A stretch of DNA of 7,932 bases, from positions 1-7,932 of the forward strand of contig JAUTXB010000243.1 of the NCBI GenBank assembly GCA_030838245.1. Reading direction: 5' to 3'. This document shows, in pieces, positions 1-5,776 of this stretch; the stretch's first letter is position 1, and the number at the start of each line of letters is the position of its first letter. The DNA is from Acidimicrobiaceae bacterium. Its GTDB lineage: Bacteria > Actinomycetota > Acidimicrobiia > Acidimicrobiales > RAAP-2. A model generated the notes under the pieces. The model had not been told where the DNA came from and made no database searches. It saw only the letters and a program-made list of their open reading frames with translations. Position numbers and translations under genes: made by a program.

Positions 1-357
1 GATGAGCTTGGTTTCCTGATCGGCCACCTGCTGATGCTGGTTGGACAGATCGGTGAGCTGCTCGGCCAGAGCGGCACGGCGACCCAGCGCCTCACGAGCA
101 AGGTCCTCGTTGTCCTGGGTCAGCGCCGCCTTGGCTTGCTGCTGGAGCTTGTCGGCCTGCTGTTGGAGCTGCCCGGCCTGGAGCTCGATTCGCTTCTTGG
201 CCGTGGTGACGTCAGCGACGCTCCTCCGGACCTTCTGCAGACTCTCCAGTTGCTTCTGATAGGAGAGATCGAGGGATTCCCGTGGATCTTCCGCCTTGTC
301 CAAAAGCTTGTTCGTCTTGGCCTGGACGATGCCCGACAGACGCTTCATGACACCCAT
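1..357 (-). CDS. pspA: PspA/IM30 family membrane-stress protein (partial, C-terminus off the left edge)
   Basis: Only the first 119 residues are in the window; the frame is open to base 1. They begin MGVMKRLSGIVQAKTNKLLD and continue with KAEDPRESLDLSYQKQLESL, the typical N-terminus of PspA/IM30 proteins: a short amphipathic helix, then the AEDPRE..L..S.....L segment. Residues about 25 to 119 are almost uninterrupted helix rich in Gln, Lys, Ala and Leu (for example QLQQQADKLQQQAKAAL), fitting the family's long coiled-coil hairpin. Family members bind the inner face of the cytoplasmic membrane, oligomerise and protect it under envelope stress. Full proteins are usually about 220 to 270 residues, so roughly half is missing. 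The start at 357 is supported by AAGGAA about eight bases upstream; an inner ATG (MKRL) at 348 is possible. The gene is divergent from mca across a 69-bp gap. The family assignment is firm; the exact orthologue is not certain. Confidence 0.88.
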   Translation of the reverse strand, partial: MGVMKRLSGIVQAKTNKLLDKAEDPRESLDLSYQKQLESLQKVRRSVADVTTAKKRIELQAGQLQQQADKLQQQAKAALTQDNEDLAREALGRRAALAEQLTDLSNQHQQVADQETKLI

Positions 358-413
358 GGTGACCGTTCCTTACCTAGTCCTTCGTTGGTGGAGCTTACGT
401 GCTCGGCGCCCGA

Positions 414-419
414 TAGCGT
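414..419 (+). promoter_or_regulatory. Putative -10 hexamer of a leaderless mca transcript
   Basis: TAGCGT fits the actinobacterial TANNNT -10 element and ends exactly seven bases before the GTG at 427. That spacing would place transcription initiation at or beside the start codon. No Shine-Dalgarno sequence precedes 427, which fits a leaderless mRNA. No good -35 is visible. This is an inference from position and motif only. Confidence 0.35.
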
Positions 420-426
420 GATCAGC

Positions 427-1329
427 GTGACCGAGCCGCTCTGCCTCATGACCGTTCACGCTCACCCCGACGACGAGTCGTCCAAGGGTCCGGGAACGGT
501 CGCCCGCTACCACGCTATGGGCGTCCACACTGTTCTTGTGTGCTGCACCGGAGGCGAGGAGGGCGAAATCCTCAATCCGGCCATGGACAAGCCCGAGAAC
601 CGGTCCCGGATCATCGAACTTCGCCAGGAAGAGCTGGCCAGGGCGGCAGAGATCATCGGCTACGACGAAGTCGTCATGTTGGGCTACCGGGACTCGGGTA
701 TGCCCGATACCGAGGCTAATGCCAACCCGGCCTCGTTCGCCCAGGCCCCGCTGGAAGAGGCGGTTGGGCGCCTGGTGGCGGCCATTCGCCGCGCCCGGCC
801 CCAGGTGATCGTGACCTACGGCGACGAGCAGTCCGGCTACCCGCACCCGGACCACCTGCGGGTCCACGAGATCAGCGTGATCGCCTTTCAGGCTGCCGGC
901 GACCCCGATGCCTACCCAGACGCCGGCACACCCTGGGAGCCGAGCAAGCTCTATTACACGACCTTCTCTCGGCGCCGCTTCCAGGCCATCCATGAGAAGT
1001 TCCTGGAACTGGGCTTGGAGTCTCCCTTCGACGAGAAATGGCGGGAGCGCTGGGAGAAGATGCCCGAGGACCGGTTCACCACGTCCATCGACGTCACGGG
1101 GTTTGCCGACGTCCGCCGCCAGGCCCTGCTGGCCCACGGTACCCAGGTCGACCCGACCTCGAAGTTCTGGTTCGGCCTGCCGCCTGAGGTGATGGAGACC
1201 ATCGAGCCCCAGGATGACTACGAGCTGGCCGAGATCATGGTGGACGGGAAGGCCGTCGTGCCCAGGGCGGCCGAGGACGAAATCGAGGACGATCTCTTCG
1301 CCCCCGTCGGCGCTTTGAGCGACCGATGA
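427..1329 (+). CDS. mca: Mycothiol S-conjugate amidase (Mca)
   Basis: This zinc-dependent LmbE/PIG-L-fold amidase cleaves mycothiol S-conjugates in the cytosol, releasing a mercapturic acid for export and GlcN-Ins for mycothiol re-synthesis. The 300-residue product has the hallmark VHAHPDDESSKG near the N-terminus (His13 and Asp16 as zinc ligands, Asp15 as general base by analogy with MshB) and YPHPDHLRVHE around residues 139 to 147 (His140 as second catalytic His, His143 as third zinc ligand). GGEEGEILNPAMD, SKLYYTTFSRRR and LLAHGTQVDP match mycobacterial Mca from memory and favour Mca over its paralogue MshB, though the two are similar. I chose GTG 427 because it gives an N-terminus of the usual length and follows a -10-like hexamer at leaderless spacing. 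GTG 418, GTG 388 and ATG 448 are alternatives. The open frame extends upstream to base 34, but that part is antisense to pspA. The gene implies an organism that makes mycothiol. Confidence 0.93.
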   Translation: MTEPLCLMTVHAHPDDESSKGPGTVARYHAMGVHTVLVCCTGGEEGEILNPAMDKPENRSRIIELRQEELARAAEIIGYDEVVMLGYRDSGMPDTEANANPASFAQAPLEEAVGRLVAAIRRARPQVIVTYGDEQSGYPHPDHLRVHEISVIAFQAAGDPDAYPDAGTPWEPSKLYYTTFSRRRFQAIHEKFLELGLESPFDEKWRERWEKMPEDRFTTSIDVTGFADVRRQALLAHGTQVDPTSKFWFGLPPEVMETIEPQDDYELAEIMVDGKAVVPRAAEDEIEDDLFAPVGALSDR

Positions 1330-1347
1330 TGGCGAGTTAAGCGGCCG

Positions 1348-1419
1348 GTCCTACTGAGCGACTGGCAGTACGTCCTATTGGGCGATTGGCAGTAGGTCGT
1401 ACTGGGCGACTGGCAGTTA
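1348..1419 (+). repeat. Three tandem 24-bp repeats, each able to form a hairpin
   Basis: Units lie at 1348-1371, 1372-1395 and 1396-1419 with no spacers. They share the core GCGAYTGGCAGT and differ at a few bases each. Each unit contains facing arms around a 9-base loop that is nearly identical in all three (RGCGAYTGG). Unit 1 pairs TACTG with CAGTA. Unit 2 pairs CCTATTG with CAGTAGG, with one G-T wobble. Unit 3 pairs GTACTG with CAGTTAC, with one bulged T. The arms change between units yet still pair. The array begins 18 bases after the mca stop and precedes the SCP2-domain gene. The role is unknown: transcript-end structure, protein-binding array or simple minisatellite are all possible. 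Confidence 0.8.
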
Positions 1420-1427
1420 CTGAGTGG

Positions 1428-1440
1428 CCGGTTCTACCGG
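1428..1440 (+). other. Small perfect hairpin following the 24-bp array
   Basis: CCGGT and ACCGG are separated by the three bases TCT. The left flank GGCCGGTTCTAC (1426-1437) closely resembles GGCCGGTCCTAC (1344-1355) at the start of the 24-bp array, so this may be a degenerate further copy of the repeat. No T-tract follows, so a standard terminator is not supported. Confidence 0.45.
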
Positions 1441-1473
1441 GACGACAGGTGCACAGGGACGACAGGTGCAACA
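1439..1473 (+). repeat. Two tandem 17/18-bp direct repeats before the SCP2-domain gene
   Basis: GGGACGACAGGTGCACA (1439-1455) is followed directly by GGGACGACAGGTGCAACA (1456-1473), identical except for one inserted A. The next bases, GGGAGGT, are the ribosome binding site of the following gene and repeat the first four bases of the unit. Tandem copies abutting a ribosome binding site could be an operator or a slippage product; nothing here decides which. Confidence 0.75.
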
Positions 1474-1480
1474 GGGAGGT
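1474..1480 (+). promoter_or_regulatory. Ribosome binding site of the SCP2-domain gene
   Basis: GGGAGGT lies five bases upstream of ATG 1486. It is a near-ideal Shine-Dalgarno sequence and fixes the start, since the upstream in-frame bases back to the stop at 1393-1395 contain no ATG, GTG or TTG. Confidence 0.75.
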
Positions 1481-1485
1481 CGGCG

Positions 1486-1872
1486 ATGTCGAAGTGGCTC
1501 TCACAGGAGTGGTTCGACGAGACGCGTGCCATGGCCGCCGACCAGCCCGATCGTCCCGGGGCCACCGCCCGCATGCAGTACGAGGTCACGGGAGGTCCTG
1601 ATGGGGACGTCAAGTACTACTGGGTGCTGGAGGACGGCCACCTTCGCGAAAGCGCCCTCGGGGTCCTGGCCGATGCCGAGGTGACGTTGACTACCCCGTG
1701 GGCCGATGCCATGGCCATCCAAAAGGCCGAACTCGATGCGAACGCCGCGTTCATGCAAGGGAAGGTGAAGGTGGCCGGGAACATGGGCATCGTCTTGGCC
1801 CTACTGCCGATCACCAATGCCTCGGAGTACCGAGACCTCCAGCGACGGATCCTCGAGATCACCGAGTTCTGA
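1486..1872 (+). CDS. SCP2 sterol-binding domain protein
   Basis: The 128-residue product is a stand-alone SCP2 (sterol carrier protein 2) domain. It opens with KWLSQEWFDETRAMAADQP, the form typical of actinobacterial members. It carries a beta core (ARMQYEVTGGPDGDVKYYWVLEDG, in two strands) and ends with the family signature DAEVTLTTPWADAMAIQKAE then LDANAAFMQGKVKVAGNMG and the C-terminal helix SEYRDLQRRILEITEF. SCP2 domains bind hydrophobic ligands such as lipids or acyl-CoAs in a tunnel; the bacterial ligands are mostly unknown, so no substrate can be named. The length fits a single-domain protein. The start is set by a strong GGGAGGT. The gene stands alone, downstream of mca across a repeat-filled gap, and faces the YdjC-like gene with 41 bases between the two stop ends. 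Confidence 0.88.
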   Translation: MSKWLSQEWFDETRAMAADQPDRPGATARMQYEVTGGPDGDVKYYWVLEDGHLRESALGVLADAEVTLTTPWADAMAIQKAELDANAAFMQGKVKVAGNMGIVLALLPITNASEYRDLQRRILEITEF

Positions 1873-1913
1873 TTCCCCGCTGGCCTGGTGGCCCCTCGCC
1901 GCTCGGGCCGGAC

Positions 1914-2747
1914 TCATGTCTTCCGCATCAGGTCCCGGAGCGGGCGGTAGCCGATCCGGATGGCTCCGGCCGCGTCGATCTGCGTGTCGAGGCCCCGGTC
2001 GGCGACGAGCAGGATGTGATCGGCAACCCGGGCGGGCCAGTTGTCCGATGTGGCCCGGAGCTCGTCGGAGTCCACCGCTGGACGCAGGGTGATCTCGGTG
2101 ATCCCGGGCTGGAGGTTGGCCACGACCTGGTTGAATGCCTCCCGGCCGCCGACGACGGGGAGCGTGACGAAGTGGTCGGCGAACAGCACGCCCTCGTCGG
2201 CGGCCAGCTGGCGGAACGGGAAGCCGACGTTGGGCTCCGCTTCGGCACCCAGCAGCCGGAACGGGAGGGAGAAGTCGACGGCCAGCTCCAGGTACACGTC
2301 GAAGAATTCGGGTCGGAGGAGCAAGGCGTCGAGGTGGGCGTCGAGGTGGCTGACGTCGAACCCCCACAGGACGGCCCGCTCGACTTGGGCCCGGCATTCC
2401 CGGCGCACCTCGTCGAGATCGGCGTGGTCCCAGACGTCGGTCAGCGTCCGAGGGAAGCCGCCGTCGCCGTCGAGGAGGGAGGGAGCCTGGGTAATCGGGC
2501 CCCACCGGTACAGCTCGTGCTCGGAATTGAGCGTGAGGCAGACCCCGACATCCTCGCCCCGGTACCGAGAGGCGGCCTCCCGGGCCCACGGGGCGGGGAC
2601 CATGAGGGAGGCGCTGGTTCCGATGCCCTCGCGGAGGGACTCGTACACACCGACGTTGGCGGCGTGACAAAAGCCCAATTCGGCGCAGTTCAAGATGAGC
2701 AGTTTGGCGTCAGGGGGATACCCCAGGCGCTCAGCGACCGTCGACAT
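1914..2747 (-). CDS. YdjC/ChbG-like carbohydrate deacetylase-fold protein with altered active site
   Basis: The 277-residue product aligns by eye along its whole length with the YdjC/ChbG (HpnK-like) deacetylase family: LLILN..ELGFCHAANVGVYES near residues 16 to 36, GVCLTLNSE (68-76), YRWGP, VSHLDAHLDALLLRPEFFDVY (132-151), and the ending GYRPLRDLM (266-274). Usual members remove N-acetyl groups from chito-oligosaccharides or related sugars, using an Asp-Asp pair and His residues around a metal. Here the usual N-A-D-D motif reads N-C-A-E (Ala22, Glu23), the usual His of HLTL is Cys70, and the usual His before Pro in the late strand is Arg222. His134 and His138 of HLDAH remain. It may be a non-catalytic or re-tooled member. 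The start at 2747 has GGAGG only one base away, too close to act as a ribosome site, but TACCGT lies seven bases upstream, fitting a leaderless mRNA. A 91-codon ORF precedes it by 26 bases. Confidence 0.85.
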   Translation of the reverse strand: MSTVAERLGYPPDAKLLILNCAELGFCHAANVGVYESLREGIGTSASLMVPAPWAREAASRYRGEDVGVCLTLNSEHELYRWGPITQAPSLLDGDGGFPRTLTDVWDHADLDEVRRECRAQVERAVLWGFDVSHLDAHLDALLLRPEFFDVYLELAVDFSLPFRLLGAEAEPNVGFPFRQLAADEGVLFADHFVTLPVVGGREAFNQVVANLQPGITEITLRPAVDSDELRATSDNWPARVADHILLVADRGLDTQIDAAGAIRIGYRPLRDLMRKT

Positions 2748-2754
2748 GCCTCCG

Positions 2755-2760
2755 ACGGTA
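2755..2760 (-). promoter_or_regulatory. Putative -10 hexamer of a leaderless transcript for the YdjC-like gene
   Basis: On the minus strand this reads TACCGT, a TANNNT match ending exactly seven bases before ATG 2747. It lies between the stop of the 91-codon ORF and this start, so the YdjC-like gene may have its own promoter besides any read-through. No clear -35 is seen. Confidence 0.35.
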
Positions 2761-2773
2761 GCGCCGCTGCTGG

Positions 2774-3049
2774 TCAGGCAGCGCGATTGGCTCGATTGAG
2801 TAGGGCACGAGCAGCGGCCACGCCCTCGCGGCCGACGGCCCGGGTGTGCTCGTCGAGCCGCCAATCCGTAGCTGGGGAGCCGGCCGCCGGGCCCGTCGAC
2901 CCGGTCCGCCGGCCGCGCCGCTTGGGTGGCACGCCCGACGCGCCGACCGTGGTCGATGGGGCAGATGAAGTCGAAACCGAGGAGGAGGCCTGGGCGGGGC
3001 CGGCGGCCGGGTCGGTGGCTTCGATCAGAGGCAGCTGTTGTTGCTCCAT
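2774..3049 (-). CDS. Small hypothetical protein, basic with a low-complexity centre
   Basis: The 91-residue product is not assigned to a named family. The first half is low complexity and rich in Ala, Ser, Thr, Pro and Gly. A basic patch, PPKRRGRRTGS, follows near residues 41 to 51. The C-terminal third, DWRLDEHTRAVGREGVAAAR followed by ALLNRANRAA, looks like a folded amphipathic helix and is the part most likely to be conserved. ATG 3049 has GCGAGG about seven bases upstream on its own strand. The gene lies 26 bases before the YdjC-like gene on the same strand and is divergent from LLM1, so co-transcription with the YdjC-like gene is plausible. Without it, about 340 bases would be empty in an otherwise tightly packed window, which supports it being real. 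The basic patch could bind nucleic acid, but that is a guess. Confidence 0.55.
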   Translation of the reverse strand: MEQQQLPLIEATDPAAGPAQASSSVSTSSAPSTTVGASGVPPKRRGRRTGSTGPAAGSPATDWRLDEHTRAVGREGVAAARALLNRANRAA

Positions 3050-3085
3050 GGGCCAAGCCTCGCGGATGGGTGTATCACTGAGGCC

Positions 3086-4096
3086 GTGAGCACGACACGA
3101 ACCAGTTCAGAGCCGACGTCAACGCCCGCATCCGGGCCTCCGACCAGGTACGGGATCACCGTTCCCTTCGACGGGGTCCCCCTCCACGAGCACCGGGAAT
3201 GGTTCGAGCGGCTGGTGTCACTCGGCTACACCGACGTGTGGTCGGCCGAGACCGATGGGACGGACGGGTTCACACCGCTCGCGCTGGCCGCCGCTTGGAC
3301 CCCGAGCCTTCGGCTCGGGGTGGCCATCATTCCCGCCTACACCCGGGGCCCGGGCCTGTTGGCCCAGAGTGTCGCCGGTATGGCCGAGGCCGCTCCTGGA
3401 CGGTTCGCCTTCGGATTAGGCACGTCATCCAACGTGATCGTGGAGCGCTGGAATGGCATCGAGTTCACCGAGCCCTACAAACGGGTCAGGGACACCATCC
3501 GCTTCTTGCGGGCCGCCCTGGCCGGTGAGAAGGTCGACGAGACCTACGAGACGTTCACAGTCCGCGGGTTCCGCTTGGCCCGCCCGGTCGTGGACCCGCC
3601 CCCCATCTTTCTGGCCGCCTTGCGCCCGGGCATGCTCCGGCTGGCCGGCCGGGAGGCCGACGGCGCCATCATCAACTGGCTGTCTGCTGACGACGTGGCC
3701 ACCGTGGTCCCCCACGTCGGACCGGAGAAGGACATCGCCGCCCGTATCTTCGTCTGCCCGTCCGAGGACACCGAGACGGTGCGGGCCATCGGCCGGCGCA
3801 TGATCGCCGCCTACCTCAACGTCGAGGTGTACGCCGAGTTCCACCGTTGGTTGGGCCGTGGCGACCAGTTGCAGCCCATGTGGTCGGCATGGCAGGCCGG
3901 GGACCGAAAGGGTGCTCTGGCCGCCATACCCGATGAGGTGGTCGACTCGCTCATCGTGCACGGGTCAGGGGCCGAGTGCCGCGCCCACCTCCAGCGGTAC
4001 GTGGACAACGGAGTGACCATCCCGGTCATCGGGCTCATCCCCTTTGGCGTGGACCTGGCTGACGCCGTCGAGAGTTTGGCCCCACGGAGCGCTTAA
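3086..4096 (+). CDS. LLM-class flavin/F420-dependent oxidoreductase (LLM1)
   Basis: The 336-residue product is a luciferase-like monooxygenase-fold (TIM barrel) enzyme. Residues 1 to 20 are a Ser/Thr/Pro-rich head. The barrel then runs from RYGITVPFDGVPLHEHREWF through GYTDVWSAETDGTDGFTPLA, the strand LRLGVAIIPAYTRGP, GRFAFGLGTSSNVIVERWNG, the insertion YKRVRDTIRFLRAALAGEKV and RPGMLRLAGREADGAIINWL. It resembles, from memory, the mycobacterial Rv3093c-type subgroup annotated as F420-dependent. The hydride donor would be F420H2 or FMNH2; the substrate is unknown. The GTG start has no convincing Shine-Dalgarno, though TATCAC sits seven bases upstream, a weak leaderless-type -10. The start of the 91-codon gene is only 36 bases away on the other strand, so both promoters share a very short gap. 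Confidence 0.87.
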   Translation: MSTTRTSSEPTSTPASGPPTRYGITVPFDGVPLHEHREWFERLVSLGYTDVWSAETDGTDGFTPLALAAAWTPSLRLGVAIIPAYTRGPGLLAQSVAGMAEAAPGRFAFGLGTSSNVIVERWNGIEFTEPYKRVRDTIRFLRAALAGEKVDETYETFTVRGFRLARPVVDPPPIFLAALRPGMLRLAGREADGAIINWLSADDVATVVPHVGPEKDIAARIFVCPSEDTETVRAIGRRMIAAYLNVEVYAEFHRWLGRGDQLQPMWSAWQAGDRKGALAAIPDEVVDSLIVHGSGAECRAHLQRYVDNGVTIPVIGLIPFGVDLADAVESLAPRSA

Positions 4097-4188
4097 AGGC
4101 CAGTTCAACCGGGTGGTGGCCGATCGGGCCGACGGGACCATGGCAGGTACCGGACGGTGTCGAGGTTGTGACATGTCCCGGTTCGGAT

Positions 4189-4201
4189 CCCCTTCAGGGG
4201 G
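4189..4201 (+). other. Short GC hairpin in the LLM1-slipin gap
   Basis: CCCC and GGGG flank the tetraloop TTCA, with a possible fifth T-G pair outside. It lies in the 146-base gap after LLM1, about 42 bases before the slipin start. There is no T-tract, so it is at best a weak transcript-end structure. The rest of the gap (4097-4242) holds the perfect 8-base palindrome CCGATCGG at 4120-4127 and nothing else I can name. Confidence 0.3.
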
Positions 4202-4242
4202 ACGACCCGACAGAGCCCCATCTCTAGCGCGAAGATGGCTTC

Positions 4243-5286
4243 ATGGTCCATGGACCCTTGCTCGCATCGACGGCGGGGATCGTCACCGGCATTGTTGCCG
4301 GCGGAGTGGTCTTCGTCGCTCTGGTCATCGCCATGGCCCACAGCACCTTCAGGGTGGTCACCGAGTACGAACGGGCCGTCTTCTTCCGGCTGGGCCGCAT
4401 CCGCGAAGAGGCCAAGGGCCCCGGGATCATCGTCAAGTGGCCGCTGATGGACAAGCTGGTCAAGGTGACCCTGCGGGTCGAGGTCGTGGACATTCCCAAG
4501 CAGGCGGTCATCACCGCTGACAACGTCACCGTGCAGGTAGACGCCGTCGTCTACTTTCAGGTGCTCGACCCGGTGCAGGCCATCATCGGGGTGGACGACT
4601 TCCGCTTCGCCAGCCAACGGGTGGCCATGACCGCACTGCGTTCGATCGTCGGTCGCCACCAGCTCGACAACATCCTCGCTCACCGAGACGATGTGAACGA
4701 CGAGCTCAAGACATCCATTGGGGCATCGACCCACAATTGGGGAGTCGAGGTCCGACAGGTGGAGATCCGAGACATCGTCCTGCCGCCCGAGCTGCTGCGG
4801 GCCATGGCCCGCCAAGCCGAGGCCGAGCGGGAGCGGCGGGCCAAGGTCATCGCCGCCACCGGCGAGCTCGGAGCCAGTAAAGAGCTGGCCGAAGCGGCGG
4901 CGACACTCTACGAGTCGCCCGGAGCCATGCAGTTGCGCACCTTGCAGACGCTGGCCGAAGTGGCCAGTGAGAACAACTCGACGCTGGTGTTCCCGTTGCC
5001 CATCGAGATCCTGGCCGGCTTCGTCAACGGCACTATCGGCATGAGCACGTCGGGAGGGGGCACGGCCCCCTCGGGTGGGGGCAAGGCCACCGTTCCACTG
5101 TCGACGGTGATGCCGGCGCCATCGGTGGTCGGGGCCTCGGGACGGACAACCGCCGATGCCCCTGCAGTCGCCGCGGCGGACGAGGTGAGGACCGATCCCA
5201 CCACCGAGGCGTCAACCGATCCCGGTGTCGATGACCCGACCGACGACGACCGACCGGCTGCAGACGGAGTCAGTCAGTCGGCGTAG
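4243..5286 (+). CDS. Slipin/stomatin-like SPFH-domain membrane protein with acidic C-terminal tail
   Basis: The 347-residue product has one N-terminal membrane segment (about residues 11-31, AGIVTGIVAGGVVFVALVIA). An SPFH/band-7 domain follows at about 36-190, with classic slipin motifs: EYERAVFFRLGRI, AKGPGIIV, DNVTVQVDAVVYFQVLDP and WGVEVRQVEIRDIVLP. MARQAEAERERRAKVIAATG continues a coiled-coil helix, and LQTLAEVASENNSTLVFPLP closes the conserved core near residue 253. Slipins assemble into membrane-bound oligomers thought to organise lipid domains and proteases. Residues from about 265 to 347 form a Gly/Ser then Ala/Thr/Asp-rich, probably disordered tail absent from minimal slipins. No nfeD partner gene, often found beside slipins, is in the window. 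ATG 4243 has only a weak upstream purine run. The last 13 bases overlap the end of purE on the other strand. Confidence 0.9.
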   Translation: MVHGPLLASTAGIVTGIVAGGVVFVALVIAMAHSTFRVVTEYERAVFFRLGRIREEAKGPGIIVKWPLMDKLVKVTLRVEVVDIPKQAVITADNVTVQVDAVVYFQVLDPVQAIIGVDDFRFASQRVAMTALRSIVGRHQLDNILAHRDDVNDELKTSIGASTHNWGVEVRQVEIRDIVLPPELLRAMARQAEAERERRAKVIAATGELGASKELAEAAATLYESPGAMQLRTLQTLAEVASENNSTLVFPLPIEILAGFVNGTIGMSTSGGGTAPSGGGKATVPLSTVMPAPSVVGASGRTTADAPAVAAADEVRTDPTTEASTDPGVDDPTDDDRPAADGVSQSA

Positions 5287-5765
5287 CGGGCCTGGACCTC
5301 GGCGTCCATGGCGTGCACCTGGTCGGACAGCTCGCGACGGAACCGGTCCTGTTCGCTCGCCAGTCGCTCGTCGGAGAGGGCCAGGATCCTGACGGCCAGG
5401 AGCGCGGCGTTCCTCGCCCCATTGACGGCCACGGTGGCCACGGGCACGCCCTTGGGCATCTGGACCATGGCCAAGAGGGAGTCGAGGCCCCCGAGATTGG
5501 CCAGGGCCACGGGCACGCCGATGACTGGAAGCGGGGTGGCGGCGGCCAGGACCCCAGCCAGATGGGCGGCCCCGCCGGCGGCGGCGATGAGTACCTGCAC
5601 ACCCCGATCGGCTGCGGTGCGTGCGAATTCGATGGCGTCATCGGGTGTCCGATGGGCGGAGATCACCCGGACTTCGACGGGCACACCGAGTGAACGGAGG
5701 GTCTGGACCGCATCGTCCATGATCGATGCGTCGGATGAGCTTCCCATGACGATGGCAACGGACAT
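5274..5765 (-). CDS. purE: 5-(carboxyamino)imidazole ribonucleotide mutase, PurE
   Basis: PurE converts N5-CAIR to CAIR in de novo purine synthesis. The 163-residue length is normal for the short bacterial class I enzyme. Motifs in order: VAIVMGSSSDASIMDDA (phosphate-binding loop, residues 3-19), VISAHRTPDDA (34-44, with catalytic His38), IAAAGGAAHLAGVLAAATPL (60-79), PVIGVPV and GLDSLLAMVQMPKGVPVATV (93-112), then NGARNAALLAVRIL. All expected catalytic features are present. I start at ATG 5765 (MSVAIVMG). The open frame reaches 24 codons further, but those residues do not look like PurE and cover the inverted repeat described separately. There is no strong Shine-Dalgarno; CAGAAT seven bases upstream could be a leaderless -10. 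The usual partner purK is not in the window. It overlaps the slipin 3' end by 13 bases. Confidence 0.95.
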   Translation of the reverse strand: MSVAIVMGSSSDASIMDDAVQTLRSLGVPVEVRVISAHRTPDDAIEFARTAADRGVQVLIAAAGGAAHLAGVLAAATPLPVIGVPVALANLGGLDSLLAMVQMPKGVPVATVAVNGARNAALLAVRILALSDERLASEQDRFRRELSDQVHAMDAEVQARYAD

Positions 5766-5776
5766 GCCCCGTATTC

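Noticed and set aside
34..426. N-terminal extension of the mca reading frame by up to 131 codons
   Set aside because: The stretch is antisense to the PspA/IM30 gene, has Leu-rich shadow composition, and the amidase fold begins only near the VHAHPDDE motif.
370..1137. 255-codon minus-strand open frame over mca
   Set aside because: It is antisense to a clear, well-conserved enzyme and has no recognisable motif.
1348..1419. CRISPR-like array
   Set aside because: The 24-bp units abut with no spacers and there are only three, so it is a tandem repeat.
1396..1485. In-frame upstream extension of the SCP2-domain protein through the repeats
   Set aside because: The frame is open from 1396 but contains no ATG, GTG or TTG before 1486, and 1486 has a strong ribosome site.
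1882..1893. GGCC-TGGT-GGCC hairpin between the SCP2-domain and YdjC-like stops as a terminator
   Set aside because: The stem is only 4 bp with no T-tract on either strand.
1698..3089. Long 463-codon plus-strand open frame
   Set aside because: It is a shadow across the SCP2-domain gene and antisense to the YdjC-like gene; its residues show no family pattern, while both overlapped genes do.
4178..4201. tRNA-like T-arm word (GGTTCGGATCC) before the slipin gene
   Set aside because: The flanking bases do not form the 5-bp T stem, and no acceptor or anticodon arm can be drawn around it.
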